Shown here one piece after another: positions 1-7,848 of a stretch of DNA of 64,000 bases (position 1 is the first letter of the stretch; each line of letters opens with the position of its first letter). The DNA comes from JBHELG01 sp046263195 (GTDB taxonomy: Bacteria > Actinomycetota > Nitriliruptoria > Nitriliruptorales > JAHWKO01), in contig JBHELG010000084.1 in assembly GCA_046263195.1 (NCBI GenBank), positions 37,573 to 101,572 of the forward strand. The letters are read 5' to 3'. A program made the position numbers and the translations under genes. Below the pieces are notes generated by a model. The model made no database searches and had not been told where the DNA came from. It saw only the letters and a list, made by a program, of their open reading frames with translations.

Positions 1-1
1 G

Positions 2-484
2 ACAGCCGAGGAGATGAACGCGTCGACCCGAGCTGCTGGTTTCGGCGACGAGGTGAAGCGCCGCATCATGATCGGAACCTATGCCCTGTCAGCCGGCTAC
101 TACGACGCCTACTACGAGCAGGCGAGCCGGGTCCGCACCCTCATCCTCCGCGACTTCGAGACCGCCTTCACACAGGCCGATGTGCTCATGAGCCCCACTT
201 CCCCCAACACCGCCTTTCTGATCGGGGACAAGGTTGACGACCCTCTCGCGATGTACCTCAACGACATCGCGACGGTCCCGGCCAACCTTGCCGGCGTGCC
301 AGCCATCTCGATCCCCGCTGGGCTCGACGAGCGGGGCCTGCCGGTGGGCCTCCAGCTCATGGCCCCGGTCCTGCGGGAAGATCTCCTGCTGCGTGCCGCC
401 TGGGCCTTCGAGCAGGACCTAGCCTTCGACCCCGTCCCTCGAGGTGACAACGCCGTTCCCGTCCCGGCCGAGGTGGTCCCGTGA
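2..484 (+). CDS. gatA: GatA (aspartyl/glutamyl-tRNA amidotransferase subunit A), C-terminal part
   Basis: Only the last ~160 codons are present; the frame is already open at base 2, so the gene begins before the window. GatA is the amidase subunit of GatCAB, which makes ammonia from glutamine to convert Glu-tRNA(Gln) or Asp-tRNA(Asn) to the amidated form. The visible part carries the typical GatA tail: GFGDEVKRRIMIGTYALSAG, then the YYDAYY stretch, and later a PANLAGVPAISIPAG segment. The amidase Ser-Ser-Lys catalytic residues lie upstream of the window. It is followed 70 bp later by gatB in the same direction. The identification is secure because gatB follows. Confidence 0.95.
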   Translation, partial: TAEEMNASTRAAGFGDEVKRRIMIGTYALSAGYYDAYYEQASRVRTLILRDFETAFTQADVLMSPTSPNTAFLIGDKVDDPLAMYLNDIATVPANLAGVPAISIPAGLDERGLPVGLQLMAPVLREDLLLRAAWAFEQDLAFDPVPRGDNAVPVPAEVVP

Positions 485-507
485 GCGGCGCTTCGGAGAA
501 GCGCCGC
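485..507 (+). other. Perfect stem-loop immediately after the gatA stop
   Basis: GCGGCGCTT (485-493) pairs perfectly with AAGCGCCGC (499-507) around the 5-nt loop CGGAG. It starts one base after the gatA stop codon and has no T-run after it, so it may be an mRNA-processing or protective hairpin rather than a strong intrinsic terminator. Confidence 0.5.
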
Positions 508-511
508 GAAA

Positions 512-539
512 GGAGCTGTCTTAGCTCCCCTGAGACAGC
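512..539 (+). promoter_or_regulatory. Two mutually exclusive hairpins in the gatA-gatB spacer
   Basis: GGAGCT (512-517) can pair with AGCTCC (523-528). The overlapping GCTGTCT (515-521) can instead pair with AGACAGC (533-539). The two stems share bases and cannot form together. They lie just upstream of the gatB ribosome site (GGAG at 543-546) and start codon at 555. The pairing is seen in the sequence; a switching role is inference. Confidence 0.35.
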
Positions 540-554
540 GACGGAGATGATCCG

Positions 555-2147
555 ATGAAAGAGGGTTGGGAGCTCGTGGTAGGGCTCGAGGTGCACGTCG
601 AGCTGAACACCGCGAGCAAGATGTTCTGCGGCTGCGCGACCGACTTCGGCGCCCCACCCAACACCCGCATCTGCCCCGTGTGCGTCGGTCTTCCGGGTGC
701 GCTGCCGGTCGTGAACGCGGCTGCCGTCGAGGCTGCCACGCGGCTCGGGCTCGCACTCAACTGCACCGTCGCGGAGACATGCGTCTTCCACCGCAAGAAT
801 TACTTCTACCCCGACCTCGCGAAGAACTACCAGATCAGCCAGTACGACCTGCCTCTCTGCAGCGACGGCTGGCTCGAGGTCCGGACGGAAGGCAGGGGAA
901 ACCGGGAGGACGGCCGGGGAAATCGGGAGGACGGCCGGGGAAACCGGGAGGACGGCCGGGGAAACCGGGAGGACGGCCCTGGGGGTCCTCGCGACGAGGG
1001 CGTCACCCGCGTTGGCATCGAGCGGGTGCACATGGAGGAGGACACGGGCAAATCGCTTCACATCGGAGCCACCGGCCGTCTCCACGGAGCCGCCCGCACC
1101 CTCATCGACTACAACCGCTCGGGTATCCCGCTGCTCGAGTGCGTGTCCCGTCCGGACATCCGCAGCCCGGAGCAGGCCCAGGCGTACCTGCGTGAACTGC
1201 AGGGCGTCGTGCGGGCGCTCGGCATCTCCGACGCGAAGATGGAGGAGGGCTCGATGCGCTGCGACGCGAATGTCTCGGTGCGCCGCCAGGGCGAGGAGTT
1301 CGGGACCCGCTGCGAGATCAAGAACCTCAATTCTGTTCGGTCGCTCGGGCGGGCGATCGCCTACGAGGCCGAACGGCAGATCCACGTGCTCGAGTCCGCC
1401 GGCGCGATCGTTCAGGAGACTCGCCACTGGGACGAGGACAGAGGAGTCACCGAGACCTTGCGACGCAAGGAAGCGGTAACCGACTACCGCTACTTTCCCG
1501 ACCCCGACCTCGTCGAGGTGGTCTCGCCTCCCGAGGAAGTCGAGCGGCTGAGAGCTACCTTGCCCGAGCTGCCGGCCGCTGCTCGTGCCCGGCTCGCCGC
1601 AAGTGGCGTGGACGCGGCCTTCTCGAGCGTCATCGTGGGCGCGGGGCTGTTGCACTGGTTCGACGAGGCCCTGGGGACGGGCGCCGACCCTCGCTCCGTG
1701 TCCATCTGGCTCACGGGGGAAGTCGTGGCCCAGCTCAACCTGCGCGGTCTCGATCCTGACGAGTCGGGGGTCACCGGAGCGCATGTCGCCGAGCTCGTCC
1801 GCCTCGTAGAGGACGGCACCCTTTCGACGACTCTGGCCAAGGACGTCCTCGACACGGTCTTCGAGCTCGGAGGGCGCAAGACCCCCGCCCAGGTCGCGGC
1901 CGAGCGCGGGCTCGAGCAGCTGTCGGACGTGACCGAGCTGCAGGGGCTGGTGGACAGGGTCGTCGCTACCAGCCCTGCGGTCGTGGCGAAGATCCGCGCA
2001 GGGGCGGACAAGGCAATCGGGGCGCTGGTCGGGCAGATCATGCGCGAGACTCAGGGAAGAGCCAACCCCCGGCTGGTCAACGAGCTGCTCCGGGAGGCTA
2101 TCCGGGCGGACTCACCGGAAAACGACAGCAAGGCGGGAAGCGGCTGA
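555..2147 (+). CDS. gatB: GatB (Asp/Glu-tRNA amidotransferase subunit B) with an internal repeat insertion
   Basis: GatB is the kinase/transamidase subunit that binds the misacylated tRNA. The N-terminus (VVGLEVHVELNTASKMFCGC, then CPVCVGLPGALPVVN) and the FHRKNYFYPDLAKNYQISQY segment are diagnostic. The zinc-type cysteines of the cradle domain are present, and the C-terminal YqeY-like tail ends in a GQIMRETQGRANPRLVN-type helix. The protein has 530 residues, longer than the ~475-500 usual for the family. The excess is explained by four 7-residue repeats (GNREDGR) at about residues 114-141, inserted between the conserved LPLCSDGWLEV strand and the VGIERVHMEEDTGKS motif. The start at 555 has GGAG 8 nt upstream. 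It follows gatA in the usual order; gatC is not visible. Confidence 0.96.
   Translation: MKEGWELVVGLEVHVELNTASKMFCGCATDFGAPPNTRICPVCVGLPGALPVVNAAAVEAATRLGLALNCTVAETCVFHRKNYFYPDLAKNYQISQYDLPLCSDGWLEVRTEGRGNREDGRGNREDGRGNREDGRGNREDGPGGPRDEGVTRVGIERVHMEEDTGKSLHIGATGRLHGAARTLIDYNRSGIPLLECVSRPDIRSPEQAQAYLRELQGVVRALGISDAKMEEGSMRCDANVSVRRQGEEFGTRCEIKNLNSVRSLGRAIAYEAERQIHVLESAGAIVQETRHWDEDRGVTETLRRKEAVTDYRYFPDPDLVEVVSPPEEVERLRATLPELPAAARARLAASGVDAAFSSVIVGAGLLHWFDEALGTGADPRSVSIWLTGEVVAQLNLRGLDPDESGVTGAHVAELVRLVEDGTLSTTLAKDVLDTVFELGGRKTPAQVAAERGLEQLSDVTELQGLVDRVVATSPAVVAKIRAGADKAIGALVGQIMRETQGRANPRLVNELLREAIRADSPENDSKAGSG
895..978 (+). repeat. Four 21-bp tandem repeats inside gatB
   Basis: The unit GGGGAAACCGGGAGGACGGC plus a final C is repeated four times without spacers (895-915, 916-936, 937-957, 958-978). 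Unit 2 differs by one C-to-T change. Because 21 is a multiple of three, the frame is preserved and each unit adds seven residues (GNREDGR register). Such near-identical units suggest slippage or unequal recombination, so copy number could vary between strains. Confidence 0.9.
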
Positions 2148-2256
2148 TTGAGCGGTTGAGGCCAGATCAACGGCGACACGGTCCGCTACCATGCCGCGTC
2201 GCGCCCTCGTCGCAGCAGGACCGCCTTTCGCCGGTACGAAGTCACCAGGAGGATCC

Positions 2257-2826
2257 ATGGGGCCCCTCCCGTCCGACGCGCTCGTCCGCATGGACTCGAC
2301 GCATGACGCGTTCTGCTCGACCCCAACGGACGTCCGCGTGGAGGGGGAGCTCGACCTCTCCCAGCGCGTACCGCTGATAGCCCGAGCCACCATCTCCGTG
2401 AACACCGAGCGAGCTTTTCACGTCCTCGACGTCACCGACGAGGCCCGGGCGCTCGTGAGACGGACCGGAGCCCGAGACGGCACCCTCGTCGTCTTCACCC
2501 CCCACACGACTTGCGCGGTGAAGATCAACGAGCGCGAGACGTGCTTCCTCGAGGACTTCCGGCTCTTCATGGAGCAGCTCGTGCCCAGTTCGGCCTACTA
2601 CCGTCACGACGACTTCGAGCTTCGCACCGAGAACCTCGAAGACCCGGTGAGCGAACCGGTCAACGGGCACGCGCACATCAAGTCGATGCTGGTCGGTTCC
2701 TCCTCTGAGCACGTGCCCATCGTGGACGGCGAGCTGGCCATGGGTCGATGGCAGCGCATCATGTTCATCGAGCTCGACCAGGCCCGCCCCCGACGGATCG
2801 TGCTTCAGGTGCAGGGCTGGCGCTGA
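2257..2826 (+). CDS. YjbQ / UPF0047 family protein
   Basis: This small-molecule-enzyme-like family (E. coli YjbQ, weak thiamine-phosphate synthase activity) has a single conserved domain. Its hallmarks are here: TLVVFTPHTTCAVKINE, a central acidic/His region with FELRTENLED and NGHAHIKSMLVGSS, and the ending GRWQRIMFIELDQARPRRI. The frame is open from 2191, but ATG 2257 is preferred because AGGAGG lies at 2247-2252; this gives 189 residues, still ~45 longer at the N-terminus than most relatives, and the domain begins near residue 35. It follows gatB after 109 bp. The physiological role of the family is unsettled. Confidence 0.85.
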   Translation: MGPLPSDALVRMDSTHDAFCSTPTDVRVEGELDLSQRVPLIARATISVNTERAFHVLDVTDEARALVRRTGARDGTLVVFTPHTTCAVKINERETCFLEDFRLFMEQLVPSSAYYRHDDFELRTENLEDPVSEPVNGHAHIKSMLVGSSSEHVPIVDGELAMGRWQRIMFIELDQARPRRIVLQVQGWR

Positions 2827-2947
2827 CGGCATCTCGCCGCCTCCCATCATCCACCGGACCTGAAACGAGTGGCGTCTTTCGGGTGCATCGTCACGCCACC
2901 GGGAGTAGCCTCCCCCAGGGGAAGCCCGAACCCAGGAAGGGGGGCCT

Positions 2948-3370
2948 ATGGAGCCAAGGGACGTGGTCGAGGCGTGGCTGGGCGCGTTCAACAATCACGA
3001 CGCTGATCGTTGCGGGGAGCTCTGCGCCGACGACGTTCACTTCATGGCAGGTGGCGGCCGGGAAGTAGTGGATGGGCGCATGGTGCTCATGACGGACCTC
3101 AAGCTCGCGTTCGAGCACTGGGAGAAATGGACGCTCACCCCGAATCGATGGACCTGTGAGGATGACCGTGTGGTCGTCGAGGTCTACAACTACGCCATCT
3201 GCGGGGAGACGGGGAAGGTGCGCGAGGCGGAGGATTGCATCGTCTTCGTGGTGCGGAGCGGCAAGATCGCCGAGCTGGACTTGTACTTCGACTCAGCCGC
3301 GACCCGGGACGCGAACACCCGGTCGCCAATGACCACAACCGGCTCTCGAGCCGAATTGAGCGCTGTCTGA
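2948..3370 (+). CDS. SnoaL/NTF2-like small protein
   Basis: This 140-residue protein has an NTF2-like alpha+beta barrel signature: an N-terminal helix (VVEAWLGAFNNHDADRCGEL), then the DDVHFMAGG strand, a helix ending in HWEKW, and alternating strands finishing with IVFVVRSGKIAELDLYFD. Proteins of this fold include polyketide cyclases, ketosteroid isomerases and many uncharacterised small-molecule binders, so the substrate cannot be told. A purine-rich ribosome site (AGGAAGGGGGG) precedes ATG 2948. It stands alone between the YjbQ gene and the ilv leader. A short hairpin (CGGGTC 3414-3419 with GACCCG 3425-3430) lies downstream. Confidence 0.7.
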   Translation: MEPRDVVEAWLGAFNNHDADRCGELCADDVHFMAGGGREVVDGRMVLMTDLKLAFEHWEKWTLTPNRWTCEDDRVVVEVYNYAICGETGKVREAEDCIVFVVRSGKIAELDLYFDSAATRDANTRSPMTTTGSRAELSAV

Positions 3371-3543
3371 AGCCAACTGGCCCGTGTCCTTCTGCGCGTG
3401 GCAGTGGTATCTTCGGGTCGAGTTGACCCGGGTGGCGGGCGGCGTCAGCATTGGCGGCAACGGCCGCACCTGACTTGGCCATGGTCTCGCGCGGCTGCGG
3501 CATCTGGGAGTGGCGTTGGCAGGAAGTATCTGAGGAGTAGCGC
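3371..3543. other. Upstream half of the ilvB leader region
   Basis: Together with the leader peptide and hairpin this completes the 320-bp gap before ilvB. Besides the CGGGTC/GACCCG hairpin at 3414-3430 I see a possible -10-like TATCTT at 3408-3413, with no convincing -35 partner. No gene is recognisable. Confidence 0.3.
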
Positions 3544-3612
3544 GTGCTCGCTCACGTAACGTTCGACATGCTCTCGCCAAGCGGCGTGGCCGTCATCGTC
3601 GTCGTGATGTAG
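3544..3612 (+). CDS. ilvB leader peptide (22 codons, Val/Ile-rich)
   Basis: A GTG codon at 3544 is preceded by GAGGAG (3532-3537) at a 6-nt spacing and opens a 22-residue frame ending at TAG 3610-3612. The last eight codons before the stop read GTG GCC GTC ATC GTC GTC GTG ATG, so five Val and one Ile codons are clustered at the end. An internal ATG at 3568 would give a 14-residue version. Branched-chain-amino-acid control codons upstream of ilvB followed by a strong hairpin is the classical arrangement for ribosome-mediated attenuation, known for ilvB leaders in actinobacteria. Translation has not been shown here. Confidence 0.75.
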   Translation: MLAHVTFDMLSPSGVAVIVVVM

Positions 3613-3635
3613 CGCGGGCTGCGGTTCCTGGCTCG

Positions 3636-3659
3636 CGGACCTCCCGGACGGGAGGTCCG
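3636..3659 (+). terminator. Attenuator-type hairpin upstream of ilvB
   Basis: CGGACCTCCCG (3636-3646) and CGGGAGGTCCG (3649-3659) are perfect inverted arms, effectively a 10-bp stem with a GGAC loop. It starts 23 nt after the leader-peptide stop and ends 31 nt before the ilvB start. No T-run follows, so termination strength is uncertain. The ilvB ribosome site GGAGGTG lies at 3677-3683, outside the stem. Confidence 0.65.
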
Positions 3660-3690
3660 ACTCATGAGGGACTGACGGAGGTGCAGGCGA

Positions 3691-5445
3691 ATGCAGGTGA
3701 CCGGCGCTCAAGCGGTCATGAAGAGCCTGGAGATGCTCGGTGTCGATGTCGTCTTCGGTCTACCGGGGGGTGCGATCCTGCCCGCCTATGACCCGCTGCT
3801 CGACTCGTCCGTCCGCCACATCCTCGTCCGCCACGAGCAGGGTGCGATCCACGCGGCTGAAGGCTACGCGCATGCCACCGGGCGAGTCGGGGTGACGCTC
3901 GTGACGTCGGGACCGGGCGCCACAAACATCGTGACCGGGCTGACCGATGCGATGATGGACTCCATCCCGGTGCTCGCCATCACCGGACAGGTCCCGACCA
4001 GTGCAGTCGGCTCCGACGCATTCCAAGAGGCTGACGTGACCGGCATCACCATGCCGTGCACGAAGCACAACGAGCTGGTCACGGAGGTCGAGCGGGTACC
4101 CGCAGCCCTCAAGGAGGCGTACCACATCGCAGGAAGTGGCCGGCCCGGCCCGGTCCTCGTCGACATCCCCAAAGACGTGCTGAATGCCGTATTCGAGTGG
4201 CGCTGGCCCCAGCAGCTCAACCTGCCTGGCTACCGGCCCACCGTCCGTGGTCACGGCAAGATGGTGCGCGACGCGCTCGATCTCATCTCTCGGAGCCGCC
4301 GACCGGTCATCTACGCCGGTGGGGGCATCGTCCGGGCGAATGCCCACGACGAGCTGCGTGCCTTCGCGGAACTGCTCGAGATTCCCGTCGTGACGACCCT
4401 CTTGGCCCGGGGGTCCTTTCCCGACGGCCATCCTCTCCAGCTCGGGATGCCGGGCATGCACGGGCTGTGGCACGCGGTGCAGGCCATGCAGGAGTCCGAC
4501 CTGCTCATCGCGCTCGGCACCCGTTTCGACGATCGGGTCACCGGCAAGCTCAGCGCCTTCTGTCCCCGCGCCCGCATCATCCACGTGGACATAGATCCGG
4601 CGGAGATCGGGAAGAATCGGGTGGCGGACGTGCCCATCGTCGGGGACGCGAAGATCGTGATCGGCCAGCTCGTCGAAGCCGCCCGCAAGCGCCCTGAGGA
4701 GGTGAAGCCCGACACGAGCGCCTGGCGGGCTCTGCTCCGACGTTGGCAGGAGGAGCACCCGCTGCGCTGGGAGCAGGATCCCGACGGGCCGCTGAAGCCT
4801 CAGACCGCCATCCAGGCGATGGGGGAGCGCTTCGGGGAGGAGGCGATCTACGTGGCTGGGGTCGGCCAGCACCAGATGTGGGCCTCGCAGCTGCTCAAGT
4901 TCACTCAGCCCCGCAGCTGGATCAACTCGGGGGGTCTCGGCACGATGGGCTTCGCGGTCCCGGCGGCGATCGGGGCCAAGGTCGGTCGACCTGACAAGAG
5001 GGTCGTGGTAATCGACGGTGATGGCTGCTTCCAGATGACGCTGCAGGAGCTGGCTACAGCCAAGCAGCACGCCATCCCGGTGGTGTTCTGCGTGGTGAAC
5101 AACGGCTTTCTCGGCATGGTCCGGCAGTGGCAGGAGCTGTTCTACGACAGCCGCTTCAGTGAGGTGGAGCTCCCCCCAGACCTGCCGGATCTCGTCAAGC
5201 TGGCCGACGCCTATGGGATCCCGGGGCTTCGAGCCTCCACCGTCGAAGAGCTCGGTCCCGTGCTCGACAAGGCCTTCGAGATCACCGACGAGTCGGTGCT
5301 CATCGACCTGCGGGTCGATCCCACCGAGAAGGTCTTTCCGATGGTCCCGGCCGGTTGCGGCAACGACGAGATCATCGAGTCCGCCGAGGAGTGGTGGGCC
5401 CGTCAGCACGGCCTGCCGCAGGCAAGCGAGCCCGAGACCGACTAG
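3691..5445 (+). CDS. ilvB: Acetolactate synthase, large (catalytic) subunit
   Basis: IlvB condenses two pyruvates, or pyruvate plus 2-oxobutyrate, in the first common step of valine, leucine and isoleucine synthesis. The protein has 584 residues, normal for the family. The N-terminal ThDP pyrimidine-binding domain shows VFGLPGGAILPAYD and RHEQGAIHAAEGYAHATG with the catalytic glutamate. The central domain includes RFDDRVTGKL, and the C-terminal ThDP domain has the GDGCFQMTLQEL...NN metal-binding motif. GGAGGTG at 3677-3683 precedes ATG 3691. It heads ilvB-ilvN-ABC-ilvC, with only 10 bp to ilvN, and is probably controlled by the leader peptide and hairpin upstream. Confidence 0.97.
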   Translation: MQVTGAQAVMKSLEMLGVDVVFGLPGGAILPAYDPLLDSSVRHILVRHEQGAIHAAEGYAHATGRVGVTLVTSGPGATNIVTGLTDAMMDSIPVLAITGQVPTSAVGSDAFQEADVTGITMPCTKHNELVTEVERVPAALKEAYHIAGSGRPGPVLVDIPKDVLNAVFEWRWPQQLNLPGYRPTVRGHGKMVRDALDLISRSRRPVIYAGGGIVRANAHDELRAFAELLEIPVVTTLLARGSFPDGHPLQLGMPGMHGLWHAVQAMQESDLLIALGTRFDDRVTGKLSAFCPRARIIHVDIDPAEIGKNRVADVPIVGDAKIVIGQLVEAARKRPEEVKPDTSAWRALLRRWQEEHPLRWEQDPDGPLKPQTAIQAMGERFGEEAIYVAGVGQHQMWASQLLKFTQPRSWINSGGLGTMGFAVPAAIGAKVGRPDKRVVVIDGDGCFQMTLQELATAKQHAIPVVFCVVNNGFLGMVRQWQELFYDSRFSEVELPPDLPDLVKLADAYGIPGLRASTVEELGPVLDKAFEITDESVLIDLRVDPTEKVFPMVPAGCGNDEIIESAEEWWARQHGLPQASEPETD

Positions 5446-5455
5446 AAAGCCCTCC

Positions 5456-5983
5456 ATGCGCGATCGGCACACACTCTCCATGCTCGTCGAGAACAAGCCG
5501 GGCGTGCTGGCCCGCATCGCCGGGTTGTTCAGCCGGCGCGGCTACAACATCCACTCCCTCGCGGTCGGACCGACCGAGGACCCCCGGGTGTCTCGCATGA
5601 CCATCGTCATCGCGGCCGAGGCTCCACATCTAGAGCAGGTGACCAAGCAGCTGAACAAGCTCATCAACGTGCTGAAGATCGTCGAGCTGGATCCAGACAC
5701 CACCGTCGGTCGCGAGCTGCAACTGGTCAAGGTGAGCACCGAGGGGGGTACCCGCAGCCAGATCATCGAGCTCTGCGACGTGTTCCGGGCCAGCGTCGTC
5801 GATGTCGACCACGACTCGATGACCATCGAGACGTCGGGGTCGCCTGACAAGTTGGACGCGATGGTCAGCCTCCTCGAGCCATTCGGGATCCGCGAGATGG
5901 TCCGGACCGGGCAGATCGCTCTCGCCCGGGGCAGCAAGTCGATCACGGACGGCTCGAAACTCCGGTTGCAGCGCATCGTCTGA
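5456..5983 (+). CDS. ilvN: Acetolactate synthase, small (regulatory) subunit
   Basis: IlvN confers valine feedback inhibition and stimulates IlvB. The 175-residue protein starts at ATG 5456 with the typical ACT domain (HTLSMLVENKPGVLARIAGL, FSRRGYNIHSLAVG). A second ACT-like domain follows around residues 80-160 (RELQLVKV to TGQIALARG). The frame is open further upstream inside ilvB, but the ACT domain fixes the start here, ten bases after the ilvB stop. The ribosome site is weak (AGAAAG), suggesting translational coupling to ilvB. Confidence 0.96.
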   Translation: MRDRHTLSMLVENKPGVLARIAGLFSRRGYNIHSLAVGPTEDPRVSRMTIVIAAEAPHLEQVTKQLNKLINVLKIVELDPDTTVGRELQLVKVSTEGGTRSQIIELCDVFRASVVDVDHDSMTIETSGSPDKLDAMVSLLEPFGIREMVRTGQIALARGSKSITDGSKLRLQRIV

Positions 5984-5987
5984 CGGC

Positions 5988-6794
5988 ATGGACAGACCCG
6001 GCGCAGTTGTCGAGTTCGCCGACGTGGGCTTCGTCCGCGAACGGCGGCCCATCCTCACTGACGTCACCTGGCGGGTTCGTCCCGGAGAGCGCTGGGTCGT
6101 GCTCGGCCCGAACGGGGCGGGGAAGTCGACCCTGCTGCGCCTGGCCAGCACCTACGAGCTGCCCACCTACGGGAGGGTGTGGGTCCTGGGCCGCCGAGTC
6201 GGGGGGGTGGACCTGCGGACCGTGCGGCCCCACATAGGCTACGTGAGTGCGTCGCTGGCCCGGGCCGTGGCCGAGCGCACCACCGCCCTCGACGCCGTTG
6301 TCACCGGCAAGGACGCCAGTCTGCGCCGGTGGCGGCAGGAGTACACGGACGAGGACTGGCGGAAGGGGACTCGGCTGCTCGAGGAGCTCGGCTGCGGTCA
6401 TCTGCTCGGCGCCTGGTTCTCCACCCTGTCCGAGGGCGAACGCCAACGGGTCCAGATCGCCCGCAGTCTCATGAGCGACCTGCAGCTGCTCCTGCTCGAC
6501 GAGCCCACGGCAGGTTTGGATCTGGGAGGCCGCGAGCACCTGGTCGCTGCCCTGTCGCGGCTCGCCGCAGACCTCAGCCTGCCCGCTATCGTGTTCGTCA
6601 CGCACCATGTCGAGGAGATCCCTCGAGGTTTCACCCACGCCCTGCTGCTGCGGGCCGGTCGCATGCTCGAAGCTGGACCGATCGACGACGTACTGACCTC
6701 CACCAGCCTCTCCGCCTGCTTCGGCCTGCCGATCACGCTCGGACGGCACGACGGCCGCTACCTGGCCGCAGCGAGGGAGACAGCCCGTCTGTAG
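5988..6794 (+). CDS. ABC transporter ATP-binding protein inserted between ilvN and ilvC
   Basis: This is a single ATPase subunit of 268 residues with Walker A GPNGAGKST (about residues 41-49), signature LSEGERQR, Walker B LLLLDEP and the H-loop in FVTHHVEE. It resembles the ModF/YlmA-like stand-alone ATPases more than a canonical import ATPase. No permease or binding protein is adjacent. It begins 4 bp after the ilvN stop and ends 38 bp before ilvC, so it is very likely co-transcribed with the branched-chain synthesis genes. Whether it powers amino-acid movement or has a non-transport role cannot be told from the sequence. Confidence 0.9.
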   Translation: MDRPGAVVEFADVGFVRERRPILTDVTWRVRPGERWVVLGPNGAGKSTLLRLASTYELPTYGRVWVLGRRVGGVDLRTVRPHIGYVSASLARAVAERTTALDAVVTGKDASLRRWRQEYTDEDWRKGTRLLEELGCGHLLGAWFSTLSEGERQRVQIARSLMSDLQLLLLDEPTAGLDLGGREHLVAALSRLAADLSLPAIVFVTHHVEEIPRGFTHALLLRAGRMLEAGPIDDVLTSTSLSACFGLPITLGRHDGRYLAAARETARL

Positions 6795-6832
6795 CGCGAG
6801 CCAACATCCGTTTGACGACGAGAGGGAGTGCC

Positions 6833-7834
6833 ATGGCCACCATGTGGTACGACGAGGATGCGGACCTGTCCCTCTTGGACGGGCGCACCGTGGCGGTACT
6901 CGGCTACGGCTCCCAGGGGCATGCCCACGCCCGCAACCTGCGGGAATCGGGTGTCGAGGCGGTGGTAGGTCTGCCGGAGACCTCCCGCTCGCGACAACGG
7001 GCCCGCGAGGCGGGTCTCGAGGTCCTCGACGTGAACGAGGCCGCCAGACGCGGGCAGATCATCGCCATGCTCCTGCCTGACACCGCCCATAAGGCGGTTT
7101 ACGAACGCGACGTCGCCCCTCACCTCGAGTCGGGCGACGCGCTGCTCTTCGCGCACGGATTCAACATCCACTTCGGGCAGATCAGCCCGCCGTCCGAGGT
7201 CGACGTCGTCATGGTCGCTCCCAAGGCGCCGGGTCACCTCGTGCGCCGTACCTACGTCGAAGGCAACGGCACGCCAGCGCTTGTGGCGGTTCACCGTGAC
7301 GCGACCGGACGGGCGCGCCAGTTGGCCCTCTCCTATGCGAAGGGGCTCGGCTGCACGCGCGCGGGAGTGCTTGCGACCACCTTCGCCGAGGAGACGGAGA
7401 CCGACCTGTTCGGCGAGCAGGCGGTGCTGTGCGGCGGCGTGTCGAATCTCGTCATGAAGGGCTTCGAGGTGCTCGTCGAGGCCGGTTACCAGCCCGAGAT
7501 CGCCTACTTCGAATGTCTCCACGAACTCAAGCTCATCGTCGACCTCTTCTACGAGGGGGGCCTGTCGCGGATGCGCTACTCCGTGTCCGACACCGCGGAG
7601 TACGGCGACTACGTGTCCGGGCCGCGACTCATCGACGAGGGCACCAAGCAGCGCATGCGGCAGCTGCTCGCCGAGGTGCAGGACGGGTCGTTCGCGAAGC
7701 GTTGGATCGAGGAGAACGAGGCCGGCCGGCCCTGGTTCAACGAGGAAAGGCGTCGCCAGGCCGAACATCCCATAGAGCGGGTGGGCAAGGAGCTGCGGGC
7801 GATGATGAGCTGGCTGCCCCAACCCGAGGACTGA
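6833..7834 (+). CDS. ilvC: Ketol-acid reductoisomerase (class I)
   Basis: IlvC isomerises and reduces acetolactate or acetohydroxybutyrate to the dihydroxy acid using NADPH and Mg2+. The 333-residue protein starts at ATG 6833 (AGAGGGAG upstream). It shows the Rossmann motif VLGYGSQGHAHARNLRESG, the KAPGHLVRRTYVEGNGTPAL segment, and the metal site acidic residues in FAEETETDLFGEQAVLCGG and FECLHELKLIVDLFYEGGL. Its length is that of the short class I enzyme. The residues after the Rossmann beta2 strand read GLPETSRSRQRA rather than the common GLRPGS. This could affect NADPH/NADH preference, but that is inference. Confidence 0.97.
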   Translation: MATMWYDEDADLSLLDGRTVAVLGYGSQGHAHARNLRESGVEAVVGLPETSRSRQRAREAGLEVLDVNEAARRGQIIAMLLPDTAHKAVYERDVAPHLESGDALLFAHGFNIHFGQISPPSEVDVVMVAPKAPGHLVRRTYVEGNGTPALVAVHRDATGRARQLALSYAKGLGCTRAGVLATTFAEETETDLFGEQAVLCGGVSNLVMKGFEVLVEAGYQPEIAYFECLHELKLIVDLFYEGGLSRMRYSVSDTAEYGDYVSGPRLIDEGTKQRMRQLLAEVQDGSFAKRWIEENEAGRPWFNEERRRQAEHPIERVGKELRAMMSWLPQPED

Positions 7835-7842
7835 ACCTCGGG
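7823..7842 (+). terminator. Hairpin overlapping the ilvC stop codon
   Basis: CCCGAGG (7823-7829) pairs with CCTCGGG (7836-7842) across the ilvC TGA. A second weaker pairing, GGGGAGG (7841-7847) with CCTCCCC (7865-7871), spans the gap to the convergent YetF gene. Together they may act as a bidirectional terminator. Confidence 0.4.
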
Positions 7843-7848
7843 GGAGGC

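Noticed and set aside
895..978. CRISPR-like array in gatB
   Set aside because: The units are directly adjacent with no spacers and keep the reading frame, so they are a tandem repeat and not a CRISPR array.
357..1784. Long open frame antisense to gatB (and similar ones over ilvB, the CitE-like gene, the lyase and the membrane-protein pair)
   Set aside because: Each is a mirror of a well-supported gene in high-GC DNA, where stops are rare in several frames; products are rich in Arg, His, Ala and Gly and show no family motif.
3371..3690. T-box or other tRNA-sensing element upstream of ilvB
   Set aside because: No T-box AGGGTGGNACCGCG-like sequence was found; the Val/Ile leader peptide with hairpin explains the region better.
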